From Pedobacter yulinensis (GTDB lineage Bacteria; Bacteroidota; Bacteroidia; Sphingobacteriales; Sphingobacteriaceae), in contig NZ_KZ686270.1 in NCBI RefSeq assembly GCF_003029735.1, forward strand, positions 1-64,000: 64,000 nucleotides of DNA, in the 5' to 3' direction. Shown in pieces: positions 24,951-34,547 of this stretch. Made by a program: the position numbers and the translations under genes. The notes below the pieces were generated by a model. That model made no database searches. It saw only the letters and a list, made by a program, of their open reading frames with translations, and was not told where the DNA came from. Position 1 is the first letter of the stretch; every line of letters begins with the position of its first letter.

Positions 24951-26726
24951 TTATTGATAACCTGGGTTCTGAATGTAGGGCGGGTTCTGCTGTGGTATGG
25001 GCTCCAGGTACAACCGCTCGGGAAACGTTCGGGCCAGTTTTGGTGCCGGCACTTTCTCAAATGTATATTTCATTTGCGACGGATCGACGCCCGATTGCCA
25101 CATCAGCCACGGGTACAGCGCGTGCAGTTGGGTATTGTTCAGCACGGTCGATGCGGTACGCCACCTGCGCAGGTCCCAGATGCGGTGGTTCTCGAACGCC
25201 AGTTCCACCTTGCGCTCATGCCTGATGCGCTCCAGGGTCACCTCGGTCAGCGTCCGGATGCCTGCACGGCTTCTGATCTGATTCAGGGCGTCGAGGGCGG
25301 ACCCGGCATTGCCCAGTTCCATGTTGGCCTCGGCAAAGTTCAGCAGAATTTCGCCATACCTGAAGATCATCCAAGGTGTGGTGGAGCGGGCATAAGGCAC
25401 GCGGGTACTCGGGTTCATGAATTTTTTGATGTAGAAACCGGTTTTCGTCGGATCGCCGGTAGTCAGCGGCCCATCCTTGCCCACGATCGGGAACGTTCCG
25501 TTTGCCGGATAAACGGCAGACAGGCTTTCCGAGGTCCGTTTCACGCCGTTGTCAATAATGCCGCGCCGAATTTCCAGGATGCTGCCCTGCCAGCTGTCAA
25601 AAGGCGTGAGGATGGTGGCAAACATGCGTGGATCCTTGTTTTTGAACAGATCTGCCGGATTGGTGTAGACAATGGGTTGCCCACTTCCATCAACCAGTTT
25701 CAGGGTACCCGACGAGCCATCGGTGTATTCAAATTCCTCCACCATCTCGAGCGTCGGATTGGTTACACAACCATAATCGATCTTAAAACTTTGGGGCGCG
25801 TTGTAAAAGTCGAAACTGTGCGCTTTATCGGGCGACTGGAAAACTTTGGTAAAAATCGCCTCCGAGTTGCCCTGGGTGAGAAATAACTGCTGGAAATTCG
25901 CCACGCGGTCAGCACTACCTTCATACAAACGGTACTTGTTCGATTTGATGATGGCATCGGCAGCCTGCACCGCTTTCAGCCAGTAGTCATTCGCCTTTGA
26001 AGCATCAATGCCTACCAGGCCGTTAAGCTGAACAGTACCGTATTTCGCGCTTGAGGCTGCATACAGCATGGCCCGGCTTTTCAGGGCCAGTGCACCGTAT
26101 TTGTTGACGCGGTAAGTATTGGCAGGGTCGCTGTTGTAATCTTCAGGCAGGTCTGCAGCGGCTGCATCCAGCTCGGCTGCAATAAAGTCATAGATGTCCT
26201 GTTCCCGGCTCCGTGGAACAACCAGCGAAGAAATGTCGCTGCCCGACTCATACTGCTGCACCTTTGTGACCAGCGGAACACCGCCGTAACGCTTTACAAG
26301 CGAAAAATATTCAAATGCGCGGATAAACCTGGCTTCAGCAAGGAAACGTTTTCTTGCGCCTGCATCAATGTTGGCCGAGGGAATACGTTCAATGAACTCA
26401 TTGATCCGCCTGATGCGTGAATAATCCCAGCCGCCAAACCAGTTGCCCACCACGGCATTGTTGATCGAGCCCCAGGGATAGGACCGCACCGCTTCGTCTG
26501 TGGTGGTTGAGGGGAAACCGCCGTCATCGCTCACCATATAATTAAAGTCTTCGGTAGGCAGGCCGTTATAAAGTGTAACTGTCAGCGCTGATACACCACT
26601 GATGCTTCCGTAGGCAATCTCTTCAGACACCAGGTTTTTCGGCTGCCTGTCCAGAAAATCTTTTTTACATGCAGTCAGGAGCGCCAGCGATGCTAAAAAA
26701 AAGCTGTATGTTCTTAATTTTTTCAT
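24951..26726 (-). CDS. SusD/RagB-family outer membrane lipoprotein
   Basis: This 591-residue protein has a lipobox (ASLALLTACKKD, Cys20) and SusD motifs: FLAEARFIRAFEYFSLVKRY followed by GGVPLVT, the RYGEILLNFAEANMELG helix pair and the terminal ERKVELAFENHRIWDLRRW. It lies 11 bp after the SusC gene and is its partner at the cell surface. Together with GH20 it suggests a HexNAc-containing glycan as substrate; the exact glycan is not deducible. Confidence 0.93.
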   Translation of the reverse strand: MKKLRTYSFFLASLALLTACKKDFLDRQPKNLVSEEIAYGSISGVSALTVTLYNGLPTEDFNYMVSDDGGFPSTTTDEAVRSYPWGSINNAVVGNWFGGWDYSRIRRINEFIERIPSANIDAGARKRFLAEARFIRAFEYFSLVKRYGGVPLVTKVQQYESGSDISSLVVPRSREQDIYDFIAAELDAAAADLPEDYNSDPANTYRVNKYGALALKSRAMLYAASSAKYGTVQLNGLVGIDASKANDYWLKAVQAADAIIKSNKYRLYEGSADRVANFQQLFLTQGNSEAIFTKVFQSPDKAHSFDFYNAPQSFKIDYGCVTNPTLEMVEEFEYTDGSSGTLKLVDGSGQPIVYTNPADLFKNKDPRMFATILTPFDSWQGSILEIRRGIIDNGVKRTSESLSAVYPANGTFPIVGKDGPLTTGDPTKTGFYIKKFMNPSTRVPYARSTTPWMIFRYGEILLNFAEANMELGNAGSALDALNQIRSRAGIRTLTEVTLERIRHERKVELAFENHRIWDLRRWRTASTVLNNTQLHALYPWLMWQSGVDPSQMKYTFEKVPAPKLARTFPERLYLEPIPQQNPPYIQNPGYQ

Positions 26727-26737
26727 TTCTTAAATTT

Positions 26738-29700
26738 TTAGAATCCAACGTTCAGGCCGAGCGACCACAGTTTCTGCTGGGGATAAAAATTACCCCTTCC
26801 GCTCGGCTGCTCCGGATCGATGAATTTTACTTTGCTTAGTGTAAATACATTTTGTCCGGAGACATAGATGCGGGCGCGCTGCATACCAATTTTCTGAGTC
26901 AGCTCTTTTGAAAATGTGTACCCCAGGTCTATGTTTTTGACACGCAAGTAGGTTGCATCCTGCTGCCAGAACGTAGAATACAGCGTGTTGTTCGGCGAAC
27001 CGGAAATGATGGTTGAAGGGTATTTACCCGGAATCCAGGCACTGTTGGGATCATAGAGGTCCTGTCTGTGCCAGCGGTCAGTAAACATAGCGAGTGTGTT
27101 GGCATTGTTGAAGAACGGGTTCTGCAGTTCTTCACTGTAGTAGCGGTTAAAGTTCGACGCGCCCTGCAGCAATACCGATAGGTCGAAACCTTTGTAACCG
27201 GCACTGAGGTTCAGGCCAAAAAACATTTCGGGAACCGTACCCCGGCCAATAACCGTCTGGTCGCGGCTGTCGATGACGCCATCGCCGTTGATGTCTTTGT
27301 AGCGAATATCGCCCGGCAGCAGCGTTCTGTTGCCCTGCGTGTCCTGAACAGGTGCCGTGTTGATCTCCTGCTGCGACTGAAACTGTCCGATGGCTTCATA
27401 ACCCCTGGTAATGTTAACCCAGCGGTTGGTCATGTTGCCCTGGTAGTTGCCCAGCGCGCTGGTTTGCGGACTCTGCTCCAGGTAACCGTTCCGTGTTCGG
27501 CTATAGGTGAAATTGGGTGCGACGCTGTAACTCCAGCCGCCCACTTTGTTCTTGTGCGTCAGCTCGATTTCAAAACCACGCGTATTGTCGCCGTTCAGGT
27601 TTTCCTGTGGCAAACCAGCGCCAAAAGTGTTGGGTAGGCTGAGTACGCGTGTAGCCAGCAGGCCTTCACGTTCACGGTAAAATACATCAACTGAGGCGCC
27701 GAGCAATCCTTTCAGCAAGGTAACATCGACCCCAACGTTTGCGGTGTATGAGGTATACCAGGTGAGCAAGGGATTGGTCAATCCGCTCGTGTTCAATCCC
27801 GGAATCAGCTGCGTACCAAAAATATAGTTGCCAGATGGGTAGTTGTAGCCCGGAATATACCTGAATGGAATGATGTAATTGGCGCCACCGGCGGCATCGC
27901 CGCCGTCATCACCGACCTTGCCATAAGAGGCACGCAGTTTCAGGTCATCGATGGTGCGGCTGTCTTTCAGGAATTTCTCCTGGCCAATACGCCAGCCCAG
28001 CGATACATTCGGGAAGAAACCGAACCGCCGGCCGGGAGCCACCTTATAGGTACCGTCATAACGGAAACCCAGTTCAACGAGGTATTTACCGGCATAGTCA
28101 TAATTGAACTTACCTACATAACCTTCGCGGGAAATCTCTGCAGAACTGCCGTTGTTGCTCTGGTTGTTGGCTACGCCGGCAAAGAGTTCGTCGAGGTTAT
28201 CGAGAAGAAACTCCCGATAGGCTGACAGATTCGAGGTGTTTGTCGACGTACGCTCAAACAACAGGAGTCCCGACACATTATGCCCCGACTTGAAATTGCG
28301 CGCATAATTCAGCGAAAATTGGAAGGCCTGGTCATCCCGGTGTGCATTGTTTACGTTCAGGTTGCTCGGGTCATTGGCAGTATAAGCCACGTCATACGTA
28401 TTCGCCGCTTTGTTGAAACGGTACAGGTTGTATTTGGCGATGTAACTTTTGTAAGCATCGTCAGAATTCTGGTAAGAATACACAGCTTTGGCCGTTAGCC
28501 CGTCTACGCCCGGTATGTCATAGGCCAGCCGCGCAATACCTGAGAAAAACCGGGAATAATCGGCTGTATAGCCTGAAATCTTGTCGTCAGACTGGGCCAG
28601 GGTATTCTGCTGCACATTGGAAGGTGCCAGATACTGCTCGTTGTCGTTGGCATAAATCGGGAACGTCGGACTGGCACGCTTCAACGTGGCCATAATCAGC
28701 GAAGAAGATACACCGGGTGTACGAAGGTCTTCCAGGCGGCCGCTCAGGTTCAGCTCGGCTGTGAGTCGCTTGTTGATCTTTGCGCTGATGTTGCTGCGAA
28801 AATTGTACCGTTTAAAGTTGGTCGAGTTGCTCTTCCAGATGGCATCCTGGTTCAGGTAACCCAGGCTGAAAAAGTACCGGACCGCTTCTGTACCACCGTC
28901 TACATTCAGGTTGTGCTGAAACTGCGGCGCATTCCTTCTGATGGTCGAGTTGAACCAGTCTGCAGAAGGCAATGTTCCATTCCGGTATTGCTCTACCTGT
29001 TCGCGGGTAAATGGCAGCGACAGCGGTGCAGCGGGGTTGTTCTGCTTTACCCAGGCATTCACCGCACCCTCATTGCTTAGCTCAGCAAAAACGGCGGCGT
29101 TGGCCAGTTCGGGATATTCGGTTGCATTGTTTTGCAGGCCATAATACGTTGTGTAATTGATAGAAGGTTTGCCCAGCTTTCCGCGTTTTGTGGTAACCAG
29201 GATTACACCGTTGGCCGCCCGAACACCATATACCGCCGCAGAGGCATCTTTCAGAATGGAGAAGCTCTCAATCTCATTGGCATCAATCTGAGTAAAATCT
29301 GAGGGAACACCGTCAACGATGACCAGTGCTGCGCCAAAACCGCGAATATCAATAGAACTGCCATCAGCACCCGGCTCACCGCTGTTCTGAACTGCCCGCA
29401 GACCGGGTAGCCGCCCCACAAGCGAGTTCGATAGGTTAGCCACAGGTGCCTTAACGAGTTCCTCGCCTTTTACCTGGGCTACCGAGCCGGTTATATTGAC
29501 CCTTTTCTGGGTTCCATAACCCACCACGACCACATCGTTCAGGTTTGAATTGGATGGCGTAAGCTGCAGCGTACCCAAGTTTGCCCGGGCAGGCACTTCG
29601 CGGGTGTTGTAGCCCAGAAAACTGATGGCCAGTGTGGCATTGTCTGCTACGTTCCGCAAAACAAACGCCCCCTCGGCGTCAGTGCCGACACTTTGAGCAG

Positions 29701-30172
29701 TTCCCTTTACCGAAACGTTGGCGCCAGACAGCGGTTTCCCGTTTTCGTCGGTTACCTTACCCCTCACTTCTGTATTTTGCACAGCCGTCAGGTCAGCCCC
29801 CTCTTCAGCTTTAGGTTGTTCGCTGATCAGGATGGTTTTCTCCAGAATTTTGTAGGTCAGCTTCTGGTTGGCAAAGCAAAGGTCCAGCGCCTCACGCAAC
29901 GGAATTTCTTTTTGCTGGATGGTTACGCGGCTGGCATTTTTAACAGCCTGGTCCTGGTACAAAACCAGGTATCCGCTTTGGCGCCTGATTGACTCGAGCA
30001 CTTTTGTCAGACTGGCATTGCGCTCGTTCAGCGTAACACGCTGACTGAATACTTTGGCACTCACCTGCGTGAGGCCGGCAATTAATAGAACTAAGGTTAG
30101 TTTCATGACCATAAATAGCCTGGGGGGTGGCCACGCCGGACGCATGACCATCTTCAATGAGATAAATTTCAT
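26738..30172 (-). CDS. SusC/RagA-family TonB-dependent transporter with STN signalling domain
   Basis: This 1144-residue protein has an N-terminal hydrophobic signal (about 20-40, VMKLTLVLLIAGLTQVSA), then a secretin/TonB short N-terminal (STN) domain (about 45-118: LTKVLESIRRQSGYLVLYQ, ending TYKILEKTILI). A carboxypeptidase-regulatory-like domain follows (about 133-215, RGKVTDENGKPLSGANVSVK), then the plug (DVVVVGYGTQKRVNITGSV) and the barrel. The STN domain is the part that contacts FecR-type anti-sigma factors, and an ECF/FecR pair is encoded just upstream, so this is a complete trans-envelope signalling set. Confidence 0.93.
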   Translation of the reverse strand: MKFISLKMVMRPAWPPPRLFMVMKLTLVLLIAGLTQVSAKVFSQRVTLNERNASLTKVLESIRRQSGYLVLYQDQAVKNASRVTIQQKEIPLREALDLCFANQKLTYKILEKTILISEQPKAEEGADLTAVQNTEVRGKVTDENGKPLSGANVSVKGTAQSVGTDAEGAFVLRNVADNATLAISFLGYNTREVPARANLGTLQLTPSNSNLNDVVVVGYGTQKRVNITGSVAQVKGEELVKAPVANLSNSLVGRLPGLRAVQNSGEPGADGSSIDIRGFGAALVIVDGVPSDFTQIDANEIESFSILKDASAAVYGVRAANGVILVTTKRGKLGKPSINYTTYYGLQNNATEYPELANAAVFAELSNEGAVNAWVKQNNPAAPLSLPFTREQVEQYRNGTLPSADWFNSTIRRNAPQFQHNLNVDGGTEAVRYFFSLGYLNQDAIWKSNSTNFKRYNFRSNISAKINKRLTAELNLSGRLEDLRTPGVSSSLIMATLKRASPTFPIYANDNEQYLAPSNVQQNTLAQSDDKISGYTADYSRFFSGIARLAYDIPGVDGLTAKAVYSYQNSDDAYKSYIAKYNLYRFNKAANTYDVAYTANDPSNLNVNNAHRDDQAFQFSLNYARNFKSGHNVSGLLLFERTSTNTSNLSAYREFLLDNLDELFAGVANNQSNNGSSAEISREGYVGKFNYDYAGKYLVELGFRYDGTYKVAPGRRFGFFPNVSLGWRIGQEKFLKDSRTIDDLKLRASYGKVGDDGGDAAGGANYIIPFRYIPGYNYPSGNYIFGTQLIPGLNTSGLTNPLLTWYTSYTANVGVDVTLLKGLLGASVDVFYREREGLLATRVLSLPNTFGAGLPQENLNGDNTRGFEIELTHKNKVGGWSYSVAPNFTYSRTRNGYLEQSPQTSALGNYQGNMTNRWVNITRGYEAIGQFQSQQEINTAPVQDTQGNRTLLPGDIRYKDINGDGVIDSRDQTVIGRGTVPEMFFGLNLSAGYKGFDLSVLLQGASNFNRYYSEELQNPFFNNANTLAMFTDRWHRQDLYDPNSAWIPGKYPSTIISGSPNNTLYSTFWQQDATYLRVKNIDLGYTFSKELTQKIGMQRARIYVSGQNVFTLSKVKFIDPEQPSGRGNFYPQQKLWSLGLNVGF

Positions 30173-30349
30173 TACTTTTGTTTGTTTAGGTTGGTGGATA
30201 ACAAGTCCTTAGAAAATTCTCTTCTCGGTTGATTTTCGAGGGACTACTGACTTGAACATAAGTCCGGGAGCGTTGGTCCGCTTCCGGCTTTTTTCTTGTA
30301 TCTATATCTTCATAGGCAACAGTGGTTTGGTTAGGTTTATAAAGAGCGG

Positions 30350-31495
30350 TTAGTTAGTTACTTCTATTTTCCTGCCGTCAACTTTAAACCGGAGACCGGT
30401 TACAGACAGCATTTCCAGCAGCCGCGAAAGTTTCAGATTGCGCGGCAGGTCCCCGGTAAAGGTCACTTCCGAAACATCTTTGCGGTAGGTAATCTCTACC
30501 TTATACCAGCGGGCAAGCTGCTGCATGACTTCTTCAATGCTCGTATGGTCAAAGTGAAAGACACCGTTCTTCCAGGCCAGCACGCCGATTACGTCGGCCT
30601 GTCTGCGCTCCAGGCGGGCATCTTTCGACCGGGAAACAGCCTGCTGTCCCGGTACCAGCATGACCTTGCGTGTATCTTTCGATACCCGAACCAGGCCCTC
30701 AACCAGGGTGGTTTCCACTTCCTGCTCGTCCGGGTAGGCTTTCACGTTAAAATCCGTGCCCAGGTCTTCGATGTCAATCCCGTTGGCGCGCACGTGGAAC
30801 GGCCGGCTTTCATCATGCACCACCTGGAAAAAAACTTGTCCGGTCATCGAAACTGTCCGTCTGCCGGCAAATGATAACGGAAAAGAAACAGATGATGCCG
30901 CATCCAGGTGGACCTTTGTTCCGTCCGGCAACTCAACAACCGGCCATTGGCCACCCGCGGGGGTTTTGATGGTGTACCAGATGTCGCGGTCTGCCGCCCG
31001 AACGGACGGGTGTATCTTATAGCTGATGACTCCTTTGCCCTTCACCCGAACCGTCATGTGCCCAAATTGTGCAACGGTTCCTTCGGTCAGGTTGGAAATG
31101 TTCACCTCACGTCCATCGGGCAGCACCAGGAATGCCTTGTTGGCCGCTGGTAAGATATCGGGGGCGGTACGAACGGCCGTCAGCTTTGGTTTTGGCGATT
31201 TATGGCCCAGGAACTGGTAGCCGGCAAACACGGCGATCAGAACCGATGCCGCTGCAGCAAACTTCAGCCAAAGTTTCCTGCCGGCCCGATGCGATTCAGC
31301 GTGCAGCGGTTGAGGCTGCTCAAGGCCGTTCCAAATTTTCTGGCGGTAGAACGCAAGCTCTGCCGCGTCAAGAGGCGGCATATCACTGTGCTCGGCAGCA
31401 TGTGTATACCAGCTTTCAACCAGTTCGCGTTCTTCCTGGCTGCAGGTCCCGCTGGTATAGCTGGTCAATAGGGTCTCGAATTCGCTTGGGGTCAT
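30350..31495 (-). CDS. FecR-family anti-sigma factor
   Basis: This 381-residue protein has a cytoplasmic N-terminal anti-sigma region, one transmembrane helix (about 76-93, FAAAASVLIAVFAGYQFLG), a FecR domain (WPVVELPDGTKVHLDAASSV, then GQVFFQVVHDESRPFHVRA) and a C-terminal DUF4974-type domain (EVMQQLARWYKVEITYRKDV). It should receive the signal from the STN domain of the SusC at 26738-30172 and act on the ECF factor encoded 74 bp upstream. The 177-bp gap to SusC probably contains the sigma-dependent promoter. Confidence 0.92.
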   Translation of the reverse strand: MTPSEFETLLTSYTSGTCSQEERELVESWYTHAAEHSDMPPLDAAELAFYRQKIWNGLEQPQPLHAESHRAGRKLWLKFAAAASVLIAVFAGYQFLGHKSPKPKLTAVRTAPDILPAANKAFLVLPDGREVNISNLTEGTVAQFGHMTVRVKGKGVISYKIHPSVRAADRDIWYTIKTPAGGQWPVVELPDGTKVHLDAASSVSFPLSFAGRRTVSMTGQVFFQVVHDESRPFHVRANGIDIEDLGTDFNVKAYPDEQEVETTLVEGLVRVSKDTRKVMLVPGQQAVSRSKDARLERRQADVIGVLAWKNGVFHFDHTSIEEVMQQLARWYKVEITYRKDVSEVTFTGDLPRNLKLSRLLEMLSVTGLRFKVDGRKIEVTN

Positions 31496-31569
31496 TTGCT
31501 GCTTGCTTGGTCAGGTAAAGACGACCAGACCGGCCGCCGGTATGAGATTGAAATCAAAAAAATTGCAGT

Positions 31570-32151
31570 TTATAAGGGAAGGAAACAGAGCAACAATAAA
31601 TAACTGGAGCCCAGGCGAGCCCTCAGAATGCGTAAAGCGTTGCTGATCTGACTTTTAACCGTATGCTCACTGATACTGAGCTGACTGGCGATATGGCTGT
31701 AGGAGAGATTCTCACGCCTGCTGAGCAAAAAAACCTGACGCATTTTTTCGGGCAGTGCATTGACCTCCCGTTCAATTACCGCCGCAAGCTCTTTTTCCCG
31801 AAGCAGATCGCAGGACGTAACATGCTGTTCCAACATGAAGGCATCGATCGAATCCAGGTAAGTTTGAGAGATTTTCCGGTGCTTCATGTGGTCAAGCACC
31901 TTATTGCGCACGGCCCGGTAGAGGTAGGCAGACAGAGAGGTCCGGAGGTCGATGGTTTCAGATTTGGTCCAGAGGGTGGCAAACAGTTCCTGCACCACAT
32001 CTGCCGCTTCGTCAGCATCCCGCAGTAAATTCCGTGCATGCAAAAACAATACGGCCCAGTAACGGTCGTAAATCAATTTAAACGCCGCGTGATCGCCCTC
32101 TTTCAACAAGGCAATCAGCGCTGAATCTGTAAATGACTTTTCTTCTGGCAT
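31570..32151 (-). CDS. ECF sigma factor, FecI-like (Bacteroides expansion family)
   Basis: This 193-residue protein has region 2 (DADEAADVVQELFATLWTKS and SAYLYRAVRNKVLDHMKHRK) and region 4 (ALPEKMRQVFLLSRRENLSY, then SHIASQLSISEHTVKSQISN). It ends in a hydrophobic tail (YLLLLCFLPL), which is common in this subfamily. It should drive the downstream SusC-SusD-DUF3823-GH20 genes. A LacI-type palindrome lies about 150 bp upstream of its ATG. Confidence 0.92.
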   Translation of the reverse strand: MPEEKSFTDSALIALLKEGDHAAFKLIYDRYWAVLFLHARNLLRDADEAADVVQELFATLWTKSETIDLRTSLSAYLYRAVRNKVLDHMKHRKISQTYLDSIDAFMLEQHVTSCDLLREKELAAVIEREVNALPEKMRQVFLLSRRENLSYSHIASQLSISEHTVKSQISNALRILRARLGSSYLLLLCFLPL

Positions 32152-32900
32152 ATTCTGCGGAAAGACCTGGCCGTAATCTTCACAAAAACAGGCAAATAGC
32201 TATTTACAGACTACATAGCACTGTCTTTTTCATATCCCTATTAATCATTACCCAACCGGTATGAAAAATAAATCTATAAAAAAAATGCAGGTCAAATCCA
32301 CGCAAACGTTTGCGCGATTGTAAACAAATTGGATATAAAATTAAGATGTTACCGGCGGGTTCCCCGAAAGGTACCGGCAAAGTTTACTGTTCCCGATCAT
32401 GATTTCAGCCTTAAGCAAAAAAGCGACAAAAATACCGGTACACCGCGTCTTCCTTTTCAGCGTCTGCAGGACACCCGCCATACCGTTAGAAAGATCCAGG
32501 TGTCCCGCAAGCCACTGCTAATGTCTGGAAGAGTTTAGCTGGCCTCTTCCCGCAGCTATTTTTCCCTTCTTTCCAGTTCCCGGGCACTCGGCCCGGTTGA
32601 TGCAAATGAGCCTGGCGCTACCGGACCACGGGGAATGTAGGTAAGCATAAGGACTCCTTTTCCTGAAATGGAGGAGTTGGTCGTGAAGATAATATATCAT
32701 ACCTCTTTGTTGTTTCTTTAAGTAACAGGCATTCCAGACAGCAAAGGCTGGTTGACGCGACTATTGTCCATGCAACCTGCGAGTGGCAAAACCGGTGCGA
32801 AGCCACCAGTCAGCCGGCCTGGACAACGAGCCGTCAGCCGTCCCATTGGGCTGGATGAGGGGAATATCCAATAAACATGGTAAAAGGCAGGTCAGGCCAA
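32152..32900. other. 0.75-kb intergenic stretch
   Basis: The left third is AT-rich and holds the upstream region of the ECF sigma gene and the palindrome at 32300-32313. From about 32330 to 32900 I see only short open frames (69 codons or fewer) without domains or ribosome sites. I call no gene here. Confidence 0.5.
32300..32313. promoter_or_regulatory. LacI/PurR-type palindromic operator
   Basis: CGCAAACGTTTGCG is a perfect 14-bp palindrome and matches the core of LacI/GalR-family operators (it closely resembles the PurR box). It lies 149 bp upstream of the ECF sigma gene start and has no plus-strand gene nearby. No LacI-family gene is in the window. I infer a regulator encoded elsewhere. 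Confidence 0.55.
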
Positions 32901-33671
32901 CTACCGCATCAGGCTGATGTTGGTCATCCCGCCATCGGCGAGAATTTCGGTACCGAGAATAAAAGCCGAATCGTCTGAGGCCAGAAATACCGCAGCGTTT
33001 CCAATATCTGAGGGAAGGCCCTGCCGACCGGCCGGCGTTATATTGATCCAGACTTTCTTTACATCCGCCACATGTTCGGCCGGAACCAGCTTGTCAAAGA
33101 CCGGCGTATCGATAGACCCCGGAGAAAGTGTGTTTACCCGGATTTTTCGGGCCAGGAGATCAAGCGACAGTGCCTTTGCCAGGAAAACAACTGCTGCCTT
33201 GGCTGCCCCGTATATGGCCATTCCGGGTACGGCACGGTGAGCGGCACTTGAGCCGATCAAAATGACCGATGCGCCGTCATTTAAGTAAGGCAGCGCCTGT
33301 TGAACCGAAAAATATACGCTCTTCAGGTTCAGATCCATGTACTGGTCAAATCCAGCTTCGGTCATATCGTCAATGGCAGCCATCGGCACGCCGTCTACAA
33401 CGCCACCGGCGTTAACCACCAGGATGTCTATTTTTCCAAACCGTTCTGTTGTCTGGCGGAAAAGTCTTTCCAGCTCACTGATGCGGGTTACGTCAGTTTT
33501 GATGCCGATAAAATTTTCCCCGAGCGCCTGCCTGGCGCTATCCAAAGTTAACTGGTTCCGGCCCGTGATGCTTCCTGCCGCGCCGGCGTCGCGGAATGCC
33601 TCAGCGATGCCGTAACCTATGCCGCTGTTGCCGCCGGTCACAACGGCGACTTTGTCCTGCAATTTCTTCAT
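32901..33671 (-). CDS. SDR-family oxidoreductase
   Basis: This 256-residue short-chain dehydrogenase has the Rossmann cofactor motif TGGNSGIGYG (about 12-21), the NAGG motif at strand 4 and the catalytic Ser-Tyr-Lys set (IGSSAAHRAVPGMAIYGAAK). It acts on an unknown alcohol or ketone with NAD(P)H. I start at the ATG at 33671. It lies 23 bp downstream of a second SDR gene, and both are divergent from an HxlR regulator, an arrangement typical of a small repressor-controlled redox operon. Confidence 0.9.
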   Translation of the reverse strand: MKKLQDKVAVVTGGNSGIGYGIAEAFRDAGAAGSITGRNQLTLDSARQALGENFIGIKTDVTRISELERLFRQTTERFGKIDILVVNAGGVVDGVPMAAIDDMTEAGFDQYMDLNLKSVYFSVQQALPYLNDGASVILIGSSAAHRAVPGMAIYGAAKAAVVFLAKALSLDLLARKIRVNTLSPGSIDTPVFDKLVPAEHVADVKKVWINITPAGRQGLPSDIGNAAVFLASDDSAFILGTEILADGGMTNISLMR

Positions 33672-33694
33672 ACACAATAATCAGTTGGTTAAAA

Positions 33695-34450
33695 CTAAAG
33701 CCCATAAATACCACCAGATACCGACAGTTTCTCGCCGGTAATCCAGCCTGCATCGTCCGAAGCCAGAAAAACGGCAACTTTGGCAATATCATCGGGCTGA
33801 CCGGTACGGCCTAACGGTGTACTGGCCACCAGTTTGGCTTCGAATGCGCTGCCGATAAAGCCGGCACTGTGCGAACCTTCTGTCTCTACCACGCCCGGCA
33901 AAATCGAGTTGATTCTGATGTTTCGACCGCTGAATTCCTTGGAAAGTGCGATGGTAATGGCATCCAGTGCGGCTTTGCTCGCTGAATACACGGAACCGGT
34001 GGGCAGCGGCGTATTGCTTGCACCCGAGCTGATGTTGATAATGTTTCCGCCTGTTGGTCCGAATCGTTTTGTTGCCTCCCTGATGGCCAGCAAAGCACCC
34101 ATCACATTCACATCAAAATGCTTTTGGATAGACTGCGGGCTAACCAGCTCGATGGCTTCATATGTGTAGATCCCTGCATTGTTGACCAGGATATCGAGTT
34201 TCCCGAAAGCTTGTGTGGTTTGTTCGAATAAACGGATTACATCAGCCTCCACAGCCACATCGGCCTGCACGGCCAGCGCCGTTCCGCCGAGATCGTCGAT
34301 CTGCTGCACCACTTTTTTGGCACCTGCTTCATCTGAAGCATAGTTTACAACAACGGCCGCGCCCTGTGCGGCGAAATGCAGCGCTATCGATGCCCCGATG
34401 CCTTTTGATGCCCCGGTTACTATGGCTACCTTATTTTTAAGTTTGTCCAT
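33695..34450 (-). CDS. SDR-family oxidoreductase
   Basis: This 251-residue protein is a second classical SDR: TGASKGIGASIA at the N-terminus, NNAGIYTY at strand 4, and catalytic INISSGASNTPLPTGSVYSA followed by SKAAL. NYASDEAGAKKVV after strand 2 suggests NADP preference, as in 3-oxoacyl-ACP-reductase-like members. I chose the ATG at 34450, because the longer frame to 34558 crosses the divergent promoter region. It is the first gene of the two-SDR operon. Confidence 0.9.
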   Translation of the reverse strand: MDKLKNKVAIVTGASKGIGASIALHFAAQGAAVVVNYASDEAGAKKVVQQIDDLGGTALAVQADVAVEADVIRLFEQTTQAFGKLDILVNNAGIYTYEAIELVSPQSIQKHFDVNVMGALLAIREATKRFGPTGGNIINISSGASNTPLPTGSVYSASKAALDAITIALSKEFSGRNIRINSILPGVVETEGSHSAGFIGSAFEAKLVASTPLGRTGQPDDIAKVAVFLASDDAGWITGEKLSVSGGIYGL

Positions 34451-34483
34451 CGTGTCTGAATTTGATGAACAAAAGTAAGCTGC

Positions 34484-34514
34484 CAAAATATATTTTAGTA
34501 ACTTTGTATACAAA
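34484..34514 (-). promoter_or_regulatory. SDR operon promoter overlapped by a TTTGTATACAAA palindrome
   Basis: On the minus strand TTTG (34511-34514) and TATATTTTG (34484-34492) are separated by 18 nt, which is close to the Bacteroidota -33/-7 pattern. The perfect 12-bp palindrome TTTGTATACAAA (34503-34514) covers the -33 element. On the plus strand TAACTTTG (34499-34506) is a match to a -7 element for the HxlR gene. I infer that HxlR binds here and controls both directions. Confidence 0.5.
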
Positions 34515-34547
34515 AGTAACAGTAACCAAGAGGTAACCAGGTAACAT

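Noticed and set aside
30264..30287. Hairpin CCGGGAGCG/CGCTTCCGG with a following T-run between FecR and SusC
   Set aside because: The T-run is on the plus strand while all nearby genes are on the minus strand, and the stem has a mismatch. I did not call it a terminator.
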